The notes under the pieces were generated by a model. It was given only the letters and a program-made list of their open reading frames with translations. It ran no database searches and had not been told where the DNA came from. The translations under genes were made by a program, and so were the position numbers. DNA of 12,536 nt from an uncultured Clostridia bacterium (lineage in GTDB: Bacteria; Bacillota_A; Clostridia; Oscillospirales; Oscillospiraceae). The DNA is taken from NCBI GenBank assembly GCA_946408145.1, contig CAMJQX010000024.1, positions 1 through 12,536 on the forward strand. The letters run 5' to 3'. This document shows, in pieces, positions 1 to 8,099 of the stretch (the first letter of the stretch is position 1; every line of letters begins with the position of its first letter).

Positions 1-9
1 CGCGGCGCG

Positions 10-41
10 TTCTTTCTTTTCGGCAAGGCGAAAAGAAAGAA
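10..41. repeat. Perfect 13-bp inverted repeat (hairpin)
   Basis: The arms TTCTTTCTTTTCG (10-22) and CGAAAAGAAAGAA (29-41) are exact reverse complements around a 6-base loop. Neither side is followed by a T-run, so this is not a typical intrinsic terminator. It may be the 3' end structure of a gene lying left of the window, or an intergenic repeat. Its function is unknown. Confidence 0.5.
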
Positions 42-115
42 TGGGGGGCGCATAGAGCAGGTTTGTTTTGTAAACAGCTGAGCAGCAAATCATTCACTCC
101 CCGTCACAAAATAGC

Positions 116-176
116 ACAAGCCCCCTGGATTGTCAACCGGTATCATTTTGAATGGTTAACAATGCAAGGGGCTTGT
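116..176. terminator. Long hairpin terminator ending the MoxR/DUF2201 operon
   Basis: Outer arms ACAAGCCCC (116-124) and GGGGCTTGT (168-176) pair perfectly. A second stem inside pairs ATTGTCAACC with GGTTAACAAT with one mismatch. On the minus strand the hairpin starts 15 bases after the ATPase stop and is followed by GCTATTTTGTG; on the plus strand it is followed by CTCTTTT. This fits a factor-independent terminator for the minus-strand operon that may also stop plus-strand transcription entering from the left. Confidence 0.65.
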
Positions 177-190
177 CTCTTTTATTCGGA

Positions 191-1813
191 TTACAGAAGA
201 CTCTTTCTCTCCAGCATGTACTCGAACCAGGCCAGGAATTCCGGGCCGAGCCGCGTGACGAGGCCGCGGGCCTCCTCGGGGCGGGCCGCCGCGAGGTACA
301 GGCACTGCTGCGCCAGCTGATAGCGGCGGGCCACGCTGAAGCGCGCCAGCTCCTCGTCCGTGTATTCGCCCAGGGCGGCCAGCTGCTGCTGGGCCTTGAA
401 GAAGCGGATGAAGCTGTCGGCGGTCTCCCGGCCCACGATGGGCTCGAGCAGGGAGAAGTCGTTGCCGGAGCTGTCGAGCGCCTTGGAGACCATCTCCCAG
501 CGGCGCGGGTCGGCGTTGCCCTCGGTGCCGGTGAAGGGCGTGCGCAGATAGAGGTCGTTGTTCGCGAGAAATTCCATCACGTAGGGGTTGATGCGCTGGC
601 GCACAGCCCAGGGCATCCAGTTTTCCACGGTCGTGCGGATATAGATGTGCGCAAAGCGGCCGAAGAGGGGCTCGGCCAGATCGTGCGCCGCGCTCGACTC
701 GCTGCGGTCGTTGCCGGCGGCCACGATGCGGGCGTTTTCCGGCAGGGGCCAGCGGTTGTTGACAAAGCGCTCCAGAACGATCTTGAAGATGACCGACTGG
801 GTCTGCTTGGTCGCGTTCGTGAGCTCGTCGAAGAAGAGGATGTGCAGCTGCCCGTCCTCGCAGAGGCGTTCGAGCTTGACAAGCCAGACGGGCTTGATGT
901 CCACGATCTCGTCGCGGGCCTCGTTGTAGATCGCGCGGCCGTTGATGGTCTCCGGGTTTTCATTCACGAGCTCGATGTCCAGCACCTGCGGGTCGATCTG
1001 GCGGACGCGGTCGCTCTTGCCGTCGCCGGACAGGCCGTGCAGGAAGACGGGGATGTTGGCCTCCACATAGGCGCGGATCAGGCTCAGCTCATCGTGCTCC
1101 TCCACGCGGAAGGACGCGCTCTCCGCACCGCCCTCGGCCTCGTCGCGCAGCTCGTTCAGAAAGTCCCCGCGCAGGTATTCCGCGGCCTCCTCGCGGCTCA
1201 TGCCGCCGAAGAGGGCCTGACAGCTCACGAGAAGCCCGAGGCCCTCGTCATAGAGCCAGCGCACCGGGCGCAGCTCGAGGAACACGCTCTCCCCTTCTCC
1301 GGCGAGCGTCCCGTCCGACAGGCGCACATAGCCGTTGACGCCGCCCTGCGCGAGCGTGACGCGCACGATCTCCTTCGCGCCGAGGCGCAGGACCGGCGCG
1401 GTCTCGCCGCAGATCCGCACGCGCCGCCCGGTGTCGGGCAGGCTGCCGCGGGCGTATTCCCGCGCGGCCATCTCCCGGAGGCTTATGTCCAGGATCACCG
1501 AGGGGTAGCTGCCGTACTCGGCAGTGGTCACGCCGCCCTCCGTGCGCAGATGGTGCAGCTCCTTCTCCTCGCCCGCGTCGAGCAGCAGCGCGGGGCGCAC
1601 GGCGCATACGGCGCAGGTCCCGGGCCGGCCGAAGCGGTCGACGCAGCCGTCGGCGAGGTAGTAGTTGATGCCGCCCCCGCTCTCGTGCAGGAAGCCGTCG
1701 TCCGGCGCGGTCAGCAGCGCCAGATCGGTGGCCGGCGCGGCGGCGCCGACCTTCTCAAAAACGGGCAGCGGCTTTTCGAAGAGCTGTTCAAGTGATAAGA
1801 AAATCGATCTCAT
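191..1813 (-). CDS. MoxR-type AAA+ ATPase with Cys-containing N-terminal extension
   Basis: A 540-residue cytoplasmic ATPase, probably acting as a chaperone-like partner of the VWA-type protein encoded just upstream; paired MoxR/VWA genes commonly form such systems. Visible motifs: Walker A GLSGDGKS (260-267), Walker B ILFFDEL (325-331), a sensor-1-like AAGND (365-369) and a likely arginine finger in EPLFGRF (R386). The NENPETINGR and FFDELTNATKQTQ stretches are typical of the MoxR branch. The first ~240 residues are not ATPase: they hold C57, C67 and C70, an EYGSYP motif (99-104) and a stretch LRPVRWLYDE...LLVSCQALFG (181-203) that resembles the start of DUF6273 domains. I chose the ATG at 1813 because GAGGAG lies 10 bases upstream; an in-frame ATG 18 bases earlier (1831) has no such site. 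The gene overlaps the end of the upstream gene by 26 bases, suggesting translational coupling. Its client is unknown. The ATPase assignment is firm; the N-terminal resemblance is by eye. Confidence 0.88.
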   Translation of the reverse strand: MRSIFLSLEQLFEKPLPVFEKVGAAAPATDLALLTAPDDGFLHESGGGINYYLADGCVDRFGRPGTCAVCAVRPALLLDAGEEKELHHLRTEGGVTTAEYGSYPSVILDISLREMAAREYARGSLPDTGRRVRICGETAPVLRLGAKEIVRVTLAQGGVNGYVRLSDGTLAGEGESVFLELRPVRWLYDEGLGLLVSCQALFGGMSREEAAEYLRGDFLNELRDEAEGGAESASFRVEEHDELSLIRAYVEANIPVFLHGLSGDGKSDRVRQIDPQVLDIELVNENPETINGRAIYNEARDEIVDIKPVWLVKLERLCEDGQLHILFFDELTNATKQTQSVIFKIVLERFVNNRWPLPENARIVAAGNDRSESSAAHDLAEPLFGRFAHIYIRTTVENWMPWAVRQRINPYVMEFLANNDLYLRTPFTGTEGNADPRRWEMVSKALDSSGNDFSLLEPIVGRETADSFIRFFKAQQQLAALGEYTDEELARFSVARRYQLAQQCLYLAAARPEEARGLVTRLGPEFLAWFEYMLERKSLL

Positions 1814-2834
1814 GCTTTTCTTTCTCCTCATTGGGTCTGCTGTAGATCACGCGGCCGCCCACGGGGTGGATGGTCGTGCTGCCGTAGACGACCCAGATCG
1901 CGTCGCAGCGCTCCTCGGGCATCTCGGCAAAGCCGTCGGTAAAGATGATGCGGTTCTCCGCATCGCCGGTAAAGGCGTGGATCGCGGCGTGAAAATCCGT
2001 GCCGCCCGCGCCGCTCAGCGCCAGATTCTGAATGTCCTGCTCGTTTCGGACCTCCTGATAGCCGTAAAAGCGGGTGTCGAAGCAGCCGACGCGCAGCACC
2101 GCGTCCTGCCGCAGCAACCCCTTGACGCCGCGCACGAAGGCGCGCAGCAGCTCCGCGTCCACGGAGGCGCTGGTGTCGAGCAGGATCTCCGCGTGGGCCA
2201 CCGGATAGGCCCTGAAATCGTGCCCGAGGACGCCGTCCCGGATCGTCGTGCCGGGGAACCAGTCGAAGTCCAGCTGCATGCTGGGCTCCAGCAGCTCGGC
2301 GAGGCCCGCCACGATCGCGGCGAGGCCCGGGTCCTCGATGGCGCGGGGGCGGCTGTCGCTCTCCTTGCCGGCCAGCCGGCTCTCGGGATCGGCGCGGACC
2401 TCGCGGACCATGGGCTCGGTCTCCGCCTCGCTCTCGCCCGTCTCCTCCTGCTTCTGCCGCAGCAGCTCATAGAGCGACTCGGCGCTCTGCTCCCCGGCGC
2501 CGGGCAGCAGCACCGCGTCCTCCGGCAGCGAGAAGCCGTCGGCGCGGAGCATGGCGTTGACCACCGCGTCTCCCGCCGTTTTCCAGAGGCGCCGGTCCTT
2601 CCCGCGCCCGCGGGCGAAGTGATTGAGCTGCAGGTGCAGCAGCTGCTGGGCGACGTAGAAGCGGCGGCTTTCCTCGGTGTAGTATTTCATCAGCCGCTCG
2701 TTGTAGAGGATCTCCCGGCCGTTGTTGTCCACCGGGTGCACCCCGACGGCCTCCCGGAAGGAGAGCATGCGGATGCGCTCGCTCCACTGGGGATAGCGCT
2801 CTTCCAGCGCGTCACAGATCGGCTTGAAGTCCAT
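1788..2834 (-). CDS. DUF2201/VWA-like protein with degenerate metallopeptidase motif
   Basis: A 348-residue protein of the COG3864 type: an N-terminal putative metallopeptidase domain (DUF2201_N) followed by a VWA-like domain. In the N-terminal half, VAQQLLHLQLNH (61-72) sits where the family normally has HExLHxxLxH. The first His and the catalytic Glu are replaced by Q63 and Q64, so zinc-dependent catalysis is unlikely. The downstream family block (W84 to about M95) is retained. A polar, acidic linker (about 113-165) leads to the VWA part, where a MIDAS metal site appears intact: DTSAS (220-224), T279 in GGTD and D300 in FTDG. The start at 2834 is chosen for GGGGGAG five bases upstream; a longer frame beginning at 2927 would run through the promoter. 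It is first in the operon with the MoxR-type ATPase, the reverse of the common ATPase-first order. The likely role is a metal-dependent adaptor for the ATPase; target unknown. Confidence 0.85.
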   Translation of the reverse strand: MDFKPICDALEERYPQWSERIRMLSFREAVGVHPVDNNGREILYNERLMKYYTEESRRFYVAQQLLHLQLNHFARGRGKDRRLWKTAGDAVVNAMLRADGFSLPEDAVLLPGAGEQSAESLYELLRQKQEETGESEAETEPMVREVRADPESRLAGKESDSRPRAIEDPGLAAIVAGLAELLEPSMQLDFDWFPGTTIRDGVLGHDFRAYPVAHAEILLDTSASVDAELLRAFVRGVKGLLRQDAVLRVGCFDTRFYGYQEVRNEQDIQNLALSGAGGTDFHAAIHAFTGDAENRIIFTDGFAEMPEERCDAIWVVYGSTTIHPVGGRVIYSRPNEEKEKHEIDFLIT

Positions 2835-2871
2835 CGCGCTCCCCCTTTCCCCTTCGACAGCAGTAAAGATT

Positions 2872-2900
2872 ATTATATCGGAAAAGCGGCGGAAAGTAAA
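2872..2900 (-). promoter_or_regulatory. Sigma-70-type promoter of the DUF2201/MoxR operon
   Basis: Read on the minus strand: TTTACT (-35, bases 2900-2895), a 17-base spacer and a perfect TATAAT (-10, bases 2877-2872). Transcription would start about 30 bases before the DUF2201 start codon, with room for its GGGGGAG ribosome-binding site. Confidence 0.65.
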
Positions 2901-3037
2901 GACGCGGGCGATGCGGAGCAGCGGCATCTTTCGATCTGTCCTTCCGGGCGGCGGATCTCAAAAACGGCTCTGCGCACCGGAAACAGAAGCCTCAGCCAAA
3001 TACTCCAAAAAATGAATGGATTTCTGCGTCCCGCCCC

Positions 3038-3066
3038 TTCCCTTCGGAGCGTTTAGGGTGTATAAT
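3038..3066 (+). promoter_or_regulatory. Promoter of nifJ
   Basis: A perfect TATAAT at 3061-3066 is preceded at 17 bases by TTCCCT (3038-3043), a poor match to the -35 consensus. The weak -35 suggests that an activator or another factor may help. The predicted leader to the nifJ start is about 110 bases. Confidence 0.5.
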
Positions 3067-3082
3067 ATAAAAAGCGACATCA

Positions 3083-3184
3083 AAGGAGAGTGATTTTTGG
3101 AAATATCGCCTAAATCCCCGGCGATGCAAAGCACGCAAAACCCTATTACTCATATCTCATTCTATCATATAACAGGAGGCAGCC
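3083..3184 (+). promoter_or_regulatory. nifJ leader with a second Shine-Dalgarno/TTG start and nifJ's own RBS
   Basis: AAAGGAG (3083-3089) stands 7 bases before TTG (3097), a plausible start for a leader peptide. That frame has no stop before nifJ and runs far into it out of frame, which G/C codon bias alone can explain. ATCGCC (3105-3110) and GGCGAT (3120-3125) can form a small hairpin between the two starts. The nifJ site itself is AGGAGG, five bases before ATG 3185. Whether the upstream start is used is unknown. Confidence 0.3.
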
Positions 3185-6100
3185 ATGCTGAGAAAATCCA
3201 TGGACGGCAACGAAGCCGCCGCTTACGCGAGTTATGCCTTTACCGAAGTCGCAACCATCTACCCCATCACCCCGTCGAGCCCCATGGCCAACCATGTGGA
3301 CGAGTGGGCCGCCCGCGGGAAGAAGAACCTGTTCGGCACGCCTGTAAAGCTCATGGAGATGCAGGCCGAGGCCGGCGCCTGCGCCGCCATGCAGGGCGCG
3401 CTGGAGGCGGGCTCCCTGGGCACCACCTACACCTCCGCGCAGGGCCTGATGCTGATGATCCCCCCGATGTACCGCATCTCCGGCCTGCTGCTGCCGGCCG
3501 TGATGCACGTGGCCGCCCGCTCGGTGGCGACCGAGTCCGTCTCCATTTTCGGCGACCATCAGGACGTGATGGCCTGCCGCCAGACCGGCTGGGCCCAGCT
3601 GGCGTCCTCGAGCGTGCAGGAGTGCATGGACCTCGGCGCCGTGGCGCATCTGGCCGCGATCAAGGGCCACGTCCCCGTGCAGCACTTCTTCGACGGCTTC
3701 CGCACGAGCCATGAGATCCAGAAGATCGACGTGCTCGATTACGAGGATCTGCGCGGCATGGTCGACTGGGACGAGCTGCAGAAGTTCCGCGACCGCTCCC
3801 TGAACCCCGAGCACCCGACCATCCGCAACAGCGGCGAGAACGACGACATCTTCTTCCAGCACCGTGAGGCGGCCAACCCCACCTACAACGCCTTCCCCGC
3901 CATCGTCGAGGAGTACATGGCGAAGATGTCCGCCCTGACCGGGCGCGACTACAAGCTCTTCAATTACTACGGCGATCCCGAGGCCGAGCGCGTGATCGTG
4001 GCGATGGGCTCTGTCTGCCAGTGCGCGCAGGAGGTCGTGAACTATCTCTGCGAGCGCGGCGAGAAGGTCGGCTTGATCCAGGTCCGCCTCTACCGCCCCT
4101 TCTCCCTCAAGCATTTCTGCGCCGCCCTGCCGAAGAGCTGCAAGGTGCTGACCGTGCTCGACCGCACCAAGGAGCCCGGCGCGCTGGGCGAACCGCTGTA
4201 TGAGGACGTCAGCGCCGCCGTGCAGGAGGCCGGCGTCTCCCTGATGCTGCTGGGCGGCCGCTACGGCCTGAGCTCCAAGGATACGACCCCCGCGCAGATC
4301 AAGGCCGTGTTCGACAACATGGCCGGCGAGAAGAAGAACCACTTCACCGTCGGCATCACCGACGACGTGACGCACACCTCCCTGCCCGTGGGCGAGAACA
4401 TCGTCACCTCCGGCAAGTCGATCATCTCCTGCAAGTTCTGGGGCCTCGGCTCCGACGGCACCGTGGGCGCCAACAAGAACTCCTGCAAGATCATCGGCGA
4501 CAACACCGACCAGTATGTGCAGGCCTACTTCCAGTACGACGCCAAGAAATCCGGCGGCCTGACGAGGAGCCATCTGCGCTTCGGGCATGAGCCCATCCAG
4601 TCCACCTACTACGTCACGATGGCGGACTTCGTGGCCTGCCACAAGCAGAGCTACATGCACACCTACGACATCGTAAACGAGGTCAAGCCCGGCGGCATCT
4701 TCCTGCTGAACACCCGCTGGAAGGGCGAGACCCTGGCCGCGAACCTCCCCAATCGCGCCAAGCGCCTGCTGGCGGAGCGCAAGGTGCAGTTCTACACCAT
4801 CGACGCGACCGATATCGCCGCCGAGATCGGCCTCGGCAACCGCACGAGCACCGTGCTGCAGGCCGCCTTCTTCAAGCTCGCGGGCGTGCTGCCCATCGAC
4901 GAGGCCGAGAAGTACATGAAGGAGGCCGCCGTCAAGACCTTCTCCCGCAAGGGTGAGAAGATCGTCAACATGAACCTCGCCGCCATCGAGCGCGGCCTCA
5001 CCGACATGGTGAAGATCGAGGTGCCCGAAGAGTGGGCCGCACTCAAGGACGAGGAGCTCGCGGTCGACCCGAGCCTGCCCGAATACGTCAAGAAGGTCCT
5101 GATCCCGATGAACCGCGCCAAGGGCGACGATATCCCCGTCAGCACCTTCAGCGAATACGCCGACGGCGTCATGCCGATCTCCATGGCGAAGTACGAAAAG
5201 CGCGGCGTCGCCGACAACGTCCCCGTCTGGGATCCCGACAAGTGCATCGGCTGCAACCGCTGCTCGCTGGTCTGTCCGCACGCGGCGATCCGTCCGGTGC
5301 TCTTCACCGAGGAGGAGGCCGCCGCGGCCCCCGAGAGCTGCGTGACCAAGAAGGCGATCGGCAAGGGCTTCGAGGGCCTGCGCTACCGCATCCAGGTCGG
5401 CGTGATGGACTGCCAGGGCTGCGGCTCCTGCGTCAGCGTCTGCCCGGCCAAGGAGAAGGCCCTGAAGATGGTCCCGCTGGACGACGTCGTCGCCGAGCAG
5501 AAGAACTGGGATCACTGCCTGACGCTCTCGGAGAAGAAGAACCCCATGACCCGCTTCTCCGCCAAGGGCAGCCAGTACGAGCAGCCGCTCTACGAGTTCT
5601 CCGGCGCCTGCCCCGGCTGCGGCGAGACGCCGTACATCAAGCTGCTGACCCAGCTCTTCGGCGACCGCCTCTACGCCGCGAACGCCACGGGCTGCTCGCA
5701 GGCCTACGGCTTCTTCGCCCCGACCTTCCCGCAGACCGTCAACAAGCGCGGCTTCGGCCCCGCCTTCTCGAATTCCCTCTTTGAAAACAACGCCGAATTC
5801 GCACTGGGCATCGGCCTGTCGGCCGAGCAGCTGCGCAATCAGACCCGCATGCACGCCGAGGCCGTGCTCGAACAGAGCGCGGACGAGGCGCTCAAGGCCG
5901 CGCTGCGCGCCTGGCTCGACGAGGGCGACGACATGGACAAGACCGAAGAAGTCGCCGACCGCGTGCGCGAGGCGCTCAAGGCCAACACCGAGCAGAGCGC
6001 GGATCTCGACTTCATCCGCCGCCGCGAGGACACGCTGACCAAGAAGGCGATCTGGATGGTCGGCGGCGACGGCTGGGCCTACGACATCGGCTACGGCGGT

Positions 6101-6694
6101 CTGGACCACGTGCTGGCCACCGGCATGGACCTGAACGTCCTGGTCATGGACAACGAGCTCTACGCCAACACCGGCGGACAGTCCTCGAAGGCCACGCCCA
6201 TCGGCGCGAGCGTGCAGTTCGCCGCGGCCGGCAAGGCCACGCCCAAGAAGGACCTGGGCCTGATCCTCTCCACCTACGGCTACATCTACGTCGCGCAGAT
6301 CAACCTCGGCGCGAATCCGGAGCACGCCATCAAGTGCCTCAAGGAGGCCGCCGCCTACCACGGTCCCTCCATCGTCGTGGCCTACGCGCCGTGCATCAAC
6401 CACGGCCTGTCGAAGGGCATGGGCAAGGCCATGGAGGAAGGCAAGGCCGCCACGGACTGCGGCTTCTGGCCCCTGTTCCGCTACAACCCCGAGCTGGAGA
6501 ACGAGGGCAAGAATCCCTTCCTGCTCGACTCCGGCGAGCCAAACGGCAAGCTGCGCGAGTACATGATGGGCGAGAACCGCTTCTCCTCCCTGACCCGTAC
6601 CTTCCCCGAACGCGCCGAGATGCTCTTCGCCGAGGCGGAGGACTTCACGGCCAAGCGCTACGCGAAGTACAAGAGGCTGGCCGGCCAGGCTTAA
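3185..6694 (+). CDS. nifJ: Pyruvate:ferredoxin (flavodoxin) oxidoreductase
   Basis: A 1169-residue single-chain PFOR that oxidatively decarboxylates pyruvate with CoA to acetyl-CoA and CO2, passing electrons to ferredoxin or flavodoxin in the cytoplasm. The length is normal for the family. Domain I carries TIYPITPSSPMA (24-35), E62, and R112 ahead of the FGDHQD block, matching substrate/thiamine residues of the Desulfovibrio africanus enzyme. The 2[4Fe-4S] ferredoxin domain has C687, C690, C693, C697 and C743, C746, C749, C753. The proximal cluster ligands are C809, C812, C837 and C1070. The thiamine diphosphate motif runs from D962 in GGDG to N990 and N995 in DNELYANTGG. It seems to lack the extra C-terminal domain of the D. 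africanus enzyme. The start has AGGAGG five bases upstream. The CoA-transferase gene follows 75 bases later on the same strand, so acetyl-CoA formation and use are probably co-expressed. No broken motif was seen. Confidence 0.97.
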   Translation: MLRKSMDGNEAAAYASYAFTEVATIYPITPSSPMANHVDEWAARGKKNLFGTPVKLMEMQAEAGACAAMQGALEAGSLGTTYTSAQGLMLMIPPMYRISGLLLPAVMHVAARSVATESVSIFGDHQDVMACRQTGWAQLASSSVQECMDLGAVAHLAAIKGHVPVQHFFDGFRTSHEIQKIDVLDYEDLRGMVDWDELQKFRDRSLNPEHPTIRNSGENDDIFFQHREAANPTYNAFPAIVEEYMAKMSALTGRDYKLFNYYGDPEAERVIVAMGSVCQCAQEVVNYLCERGEKVGLIQVRLYRPFSLKHFCAALPKSCKVLTVLDRTKEPGALGEPLYEDVSAAVQEAGVSLMLLGGRYGLSSKDTTPAQIKAVFDNMAGEKKNHFTVGITDDVTHTSLPVGENIVTSGKSIISCKFWGLGSDGTVGANKNSCKIIGDNTDQYVQAYFQYDAKKSGGLTRSHLRFGHEPIQSTYYVTMADFVACHKQSYMHTYDIVNEVKPGGIFLLNTRWKGETLAANLPNRAKRLLAERKVQFYTIDATDIAAEIGLGNRTSTVLQAAFFKLAGVLPIDEAEKYMKEAAVKTFSRKGEKIVNMNLAAIERGLTDMVKIEVPEEWAALKDEELAVDPSLPEYVKKVLIPMNRAKGDDIPVSTFSEYADGVMPISMAKYEKRGVADNVPVWDPDKCIGCNRCSLVCPHAAIRPVLFTEEEAAAAPESCVTKKAIGKGFEGLRYRIQVGVMDCQGCGSCVSVCPAKEKALKMVPLDDVVAEQKNWDHCLTLSEKKNPMTRFSAKGSQYEQPLYEFSGACPGCGETPYIKLLTQLFGDRLYAANATGCSQAYGFFAPTFPQTVNKRGFGPAFSNSLFENNAEFALGIGLSAEQLRNQTRMHAEAVLEQSADEALKAALRAWLDEGDDMDKTEEVADRVREALKANTEQSADLDFIRRREDTLTKKAIWMVGGDGWAYDIGYGGLDHVLATGMDLNVLVMDNELYANTGGQSSKATPIGASVQFAAAGKATPKKDLGLILSTYGYIYVAQINLGANPEHAIKCLKEAAAYHGPSIVVAYAPCINHGLSKGMGKAMEEGKAATDCGFWPLFRYNPELENEGKNPFLLDSGEPNGKLREYMMGENRFSSLTRTFPERAEMLFAEAEDFTAKRYAKYKRLAGQA

Positions 6695-6711
6695 GGCCCG
6701 GCGATACAAAA

Positions 6712-6741
6712 CAGGGAAAGGCGGCGCGCCGCCTTTCCCTG
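6712..6741. repeat. 30-base perfect palindrome between nifJ and the CoA-transferase gene
   Basis: The sequence is self-complementary over all 30 bases; the left half is CAGGGAAAGGCGGCG, centred on GGCGCGCC. As RNA it forms a strong hairpin 17 bases after the nifJ stop and 28 bases before the next start. It is followed by CCACCAAG, not a T-run, so it is not a standard terminator. It could protect the 3' end of nifJ mRNA, mark a processing site or partly attenuate the second gene. Confidence 0.6.
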
Positions 6742-6769
6742 CCACCAAGAACACGAAAGGATGCAAGGC

Positions 6770-8074
6770 ATGAACTACGCAGCAGAATATGAAGCAAAGC
6801 GCACGACGGCCGAGGCGCTGGCGGCGCAGGTGGAGAGCGGATGGCTGATCGGCATGGACGCCGGCGCGGCCCAGACGCCGACGATCATGAGCGCCGTCGC
6901 CGAGCGCGCCCGCAGGGACGAGATCGCGGGCGTCAAGGTGCAGACCCTGTTGGACGTCTACCCGCTGGAGTACATGGCGGACAACAGTCTCTTCGGCAAG
7001 CTCACGAGCGAGGCCTGGTTCTCCGGCGGCGGCTCCCGCAGGGCCGTCAACGGCGGCTACGGCGACATCATCCCGAATTACTACCGCGACATCCCCAAAT
7101 ACATCCGCGGCATGTACGACTACGACGTATTCTGCGTCTCCGTCTCGCCGATGGACAAGCACGGCTACTTCTCCCTCTCCACAGTCAGCTCCTACAGCCC
7201 GGCCATGATGGAGAAGGCGAAGCGCATCTTCCTCGAGGTCAACGACCATCAGCCCCGCGCCGTCTGCGGCGCGCAGGTACACATCAGCCAGGTCGACGGG
7301 CTCATTGAGGTCAGCCACGAGCTGCCCGTCCTGCCGCCCACGAAGATCGACGCGGTCAGCGAGACGATCGGCGGCCTGATCGCCGAGCAGATCGCCGACG
7401 GCTCCTGCATCCAGCTCGGCATCGGCGCGATCCCCGACGCGGTCGGCGCGGCGCTCAAAGCCAAGCACGACCTCGGCATCCACACCGAGATGTTCACCGA
7501 CTCCATGGTCGAGCTGATCCAGTGCGGCGCGGTCAACAACAGCAAAAAGCAGATCCACCGGGGCCAGACCATCACGACCTTCGCCTTCGGCTCCAAGCGC
7601 ATCTACGACTACATCGACGACAATCCGGGCATCGCCCTGCTGCCGGTCGACTACGTCAACGACCCGAACGTGATCTGCCTCAACGACAACATGATCTCCA
7701 TCAACGCGGCGCTGGAGGTCGACCTCTGGGGTCAGGTCTGCGCCGAAAGCGTCGGCACGAAGCACATGTCCGGCTCCGGCGGCCAGGTGGACTACGTCCG
7801 CGGCGCCTGCCAGTCGAAGGGCGGCAAGAGCTTCATCGCCTTCACCTCCACCGCCAAGGGCGACACGATCAGCAAGATCAAATCCACGCTGACGCCCGGC
7901 GCGGTGGTCACGACCAGCAAGAACGACGTGGACTACATCGTCACCGAGTACGGCGTCGCCCATCTGCGCGGCGAGCCGCTCTCCAGCCGCGCGCGGCAGC
8001 TGATCGCCATCGCGCATCCGAACTTCCGCGACGAGCTGGCCTTCGAGGCCAAAAAGCGCGGCATCCTGATCTGA
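6770..8074 (+). CDS. Acetyl-CoA hydrolase/transferase-family CoA-transferase
   Basis: A 434-residue class I CoA-transferase that moves CoA between acyl-CoA and a carboxylate through a glutamyl-CoA intermediate. The likely catalytic residue is E240 in GIHTEMF, matching the Glu of clostridial 4-hydroxybutyrate CoA-transferases. The glycine-rich CoA-binding loop is GSGGQVDYVRGA (335-346), and VTEYGVAHLRG (391-401) is the family's C-terminal signature. The loop is closer to 4-hydroxybutyrate or general acetate-type transferases than to the GAGGQLDF form I associate with butyryl-CoA:acetate CoA-transferase, so butyrate specificity should not be assumed; the acid partner is unknown. I chose ATG 6770 because GAAAGGA ends eight bases upstream; ATG 6761 overlaps that site. 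It follows nifJ, fitting a role in using the acetyl-CoA made by PFOR. There is no signal peptide. Confidence 0.88.
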   Translation: MNYAAEYEAKRTTAEALAAQVESGWLIGMDAGAAQTPTIMSAVAERARRDEIAGVKVQTLLDVYPLEYMADNSLFGKLTSEAWFSGGGSRRAVNGGYGDIIPNYYRDIPKYIRGMYDYDVFCVSVSPMDKHGYFSLSTVSSYSPAMMEKAKRIFLEVNDHQPRAVCGAQVHISQVDGLIEVSHELPVLPPTKIDAVSETIGGLIAEQIADGSCIQLGIGAIPDAVGAALKAKHDLGIHTEMFTDSMVELIQCGAVNNSKKQIHRGQTITTFAFGSKRIYDYIDDNPGIALLPVDYVNDPNVICLNDNMISINAALEVDLWGQVCAESVGTKHMSGSGGQVDYVRGACQSKGGKSFIAFTSTAKGDTISKIKSTLTPGAVVTTSKNDVDYIVTEYGVAHLRGEPLSSRARQLIAIAHPNFRDELAFEAKKRGILI

Positions 8075-8099
8075 TCCTCCGAAAACGCCGGAACGAAAC

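Noticed and set aside
84..98. A third fragment of the A/B element, from a 10-base match (CAAATCATTC) to element B
   Set aside because: The match is short, there is no hairpin or terminal repeat around it, and chance is sufficient explanation.
152..1795. A 547-codon plus-strand frame opposite the MoxR-type ATPase
   Set aside because: It is the antisense of a gene with clear Walker motifs, has Ala/Gly/Val/Asp-biased composition and runs through the operon terminator.
2835..2927. A longer N-terminus for the DUF2201 protein starting at 2927
   Set aside because: The extra 31 residues are encoded across the -35/-10 promoter boxes, and the internal ATG at 2834 has a strong ribosome-binding site.
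2928..3037. A small gene or riboswitch left of the nifJ promoter
   Set aside because: No start with a ribosome-binding site, no strong stem and no recognised aptamer sequence was seen.
1665..3056. A 463-codon plus-strand frame opposite the DUF2201 gene
   Set aside because: Antisense shadow of a coding gene that also crosses both promoters; no domain is recognisable.
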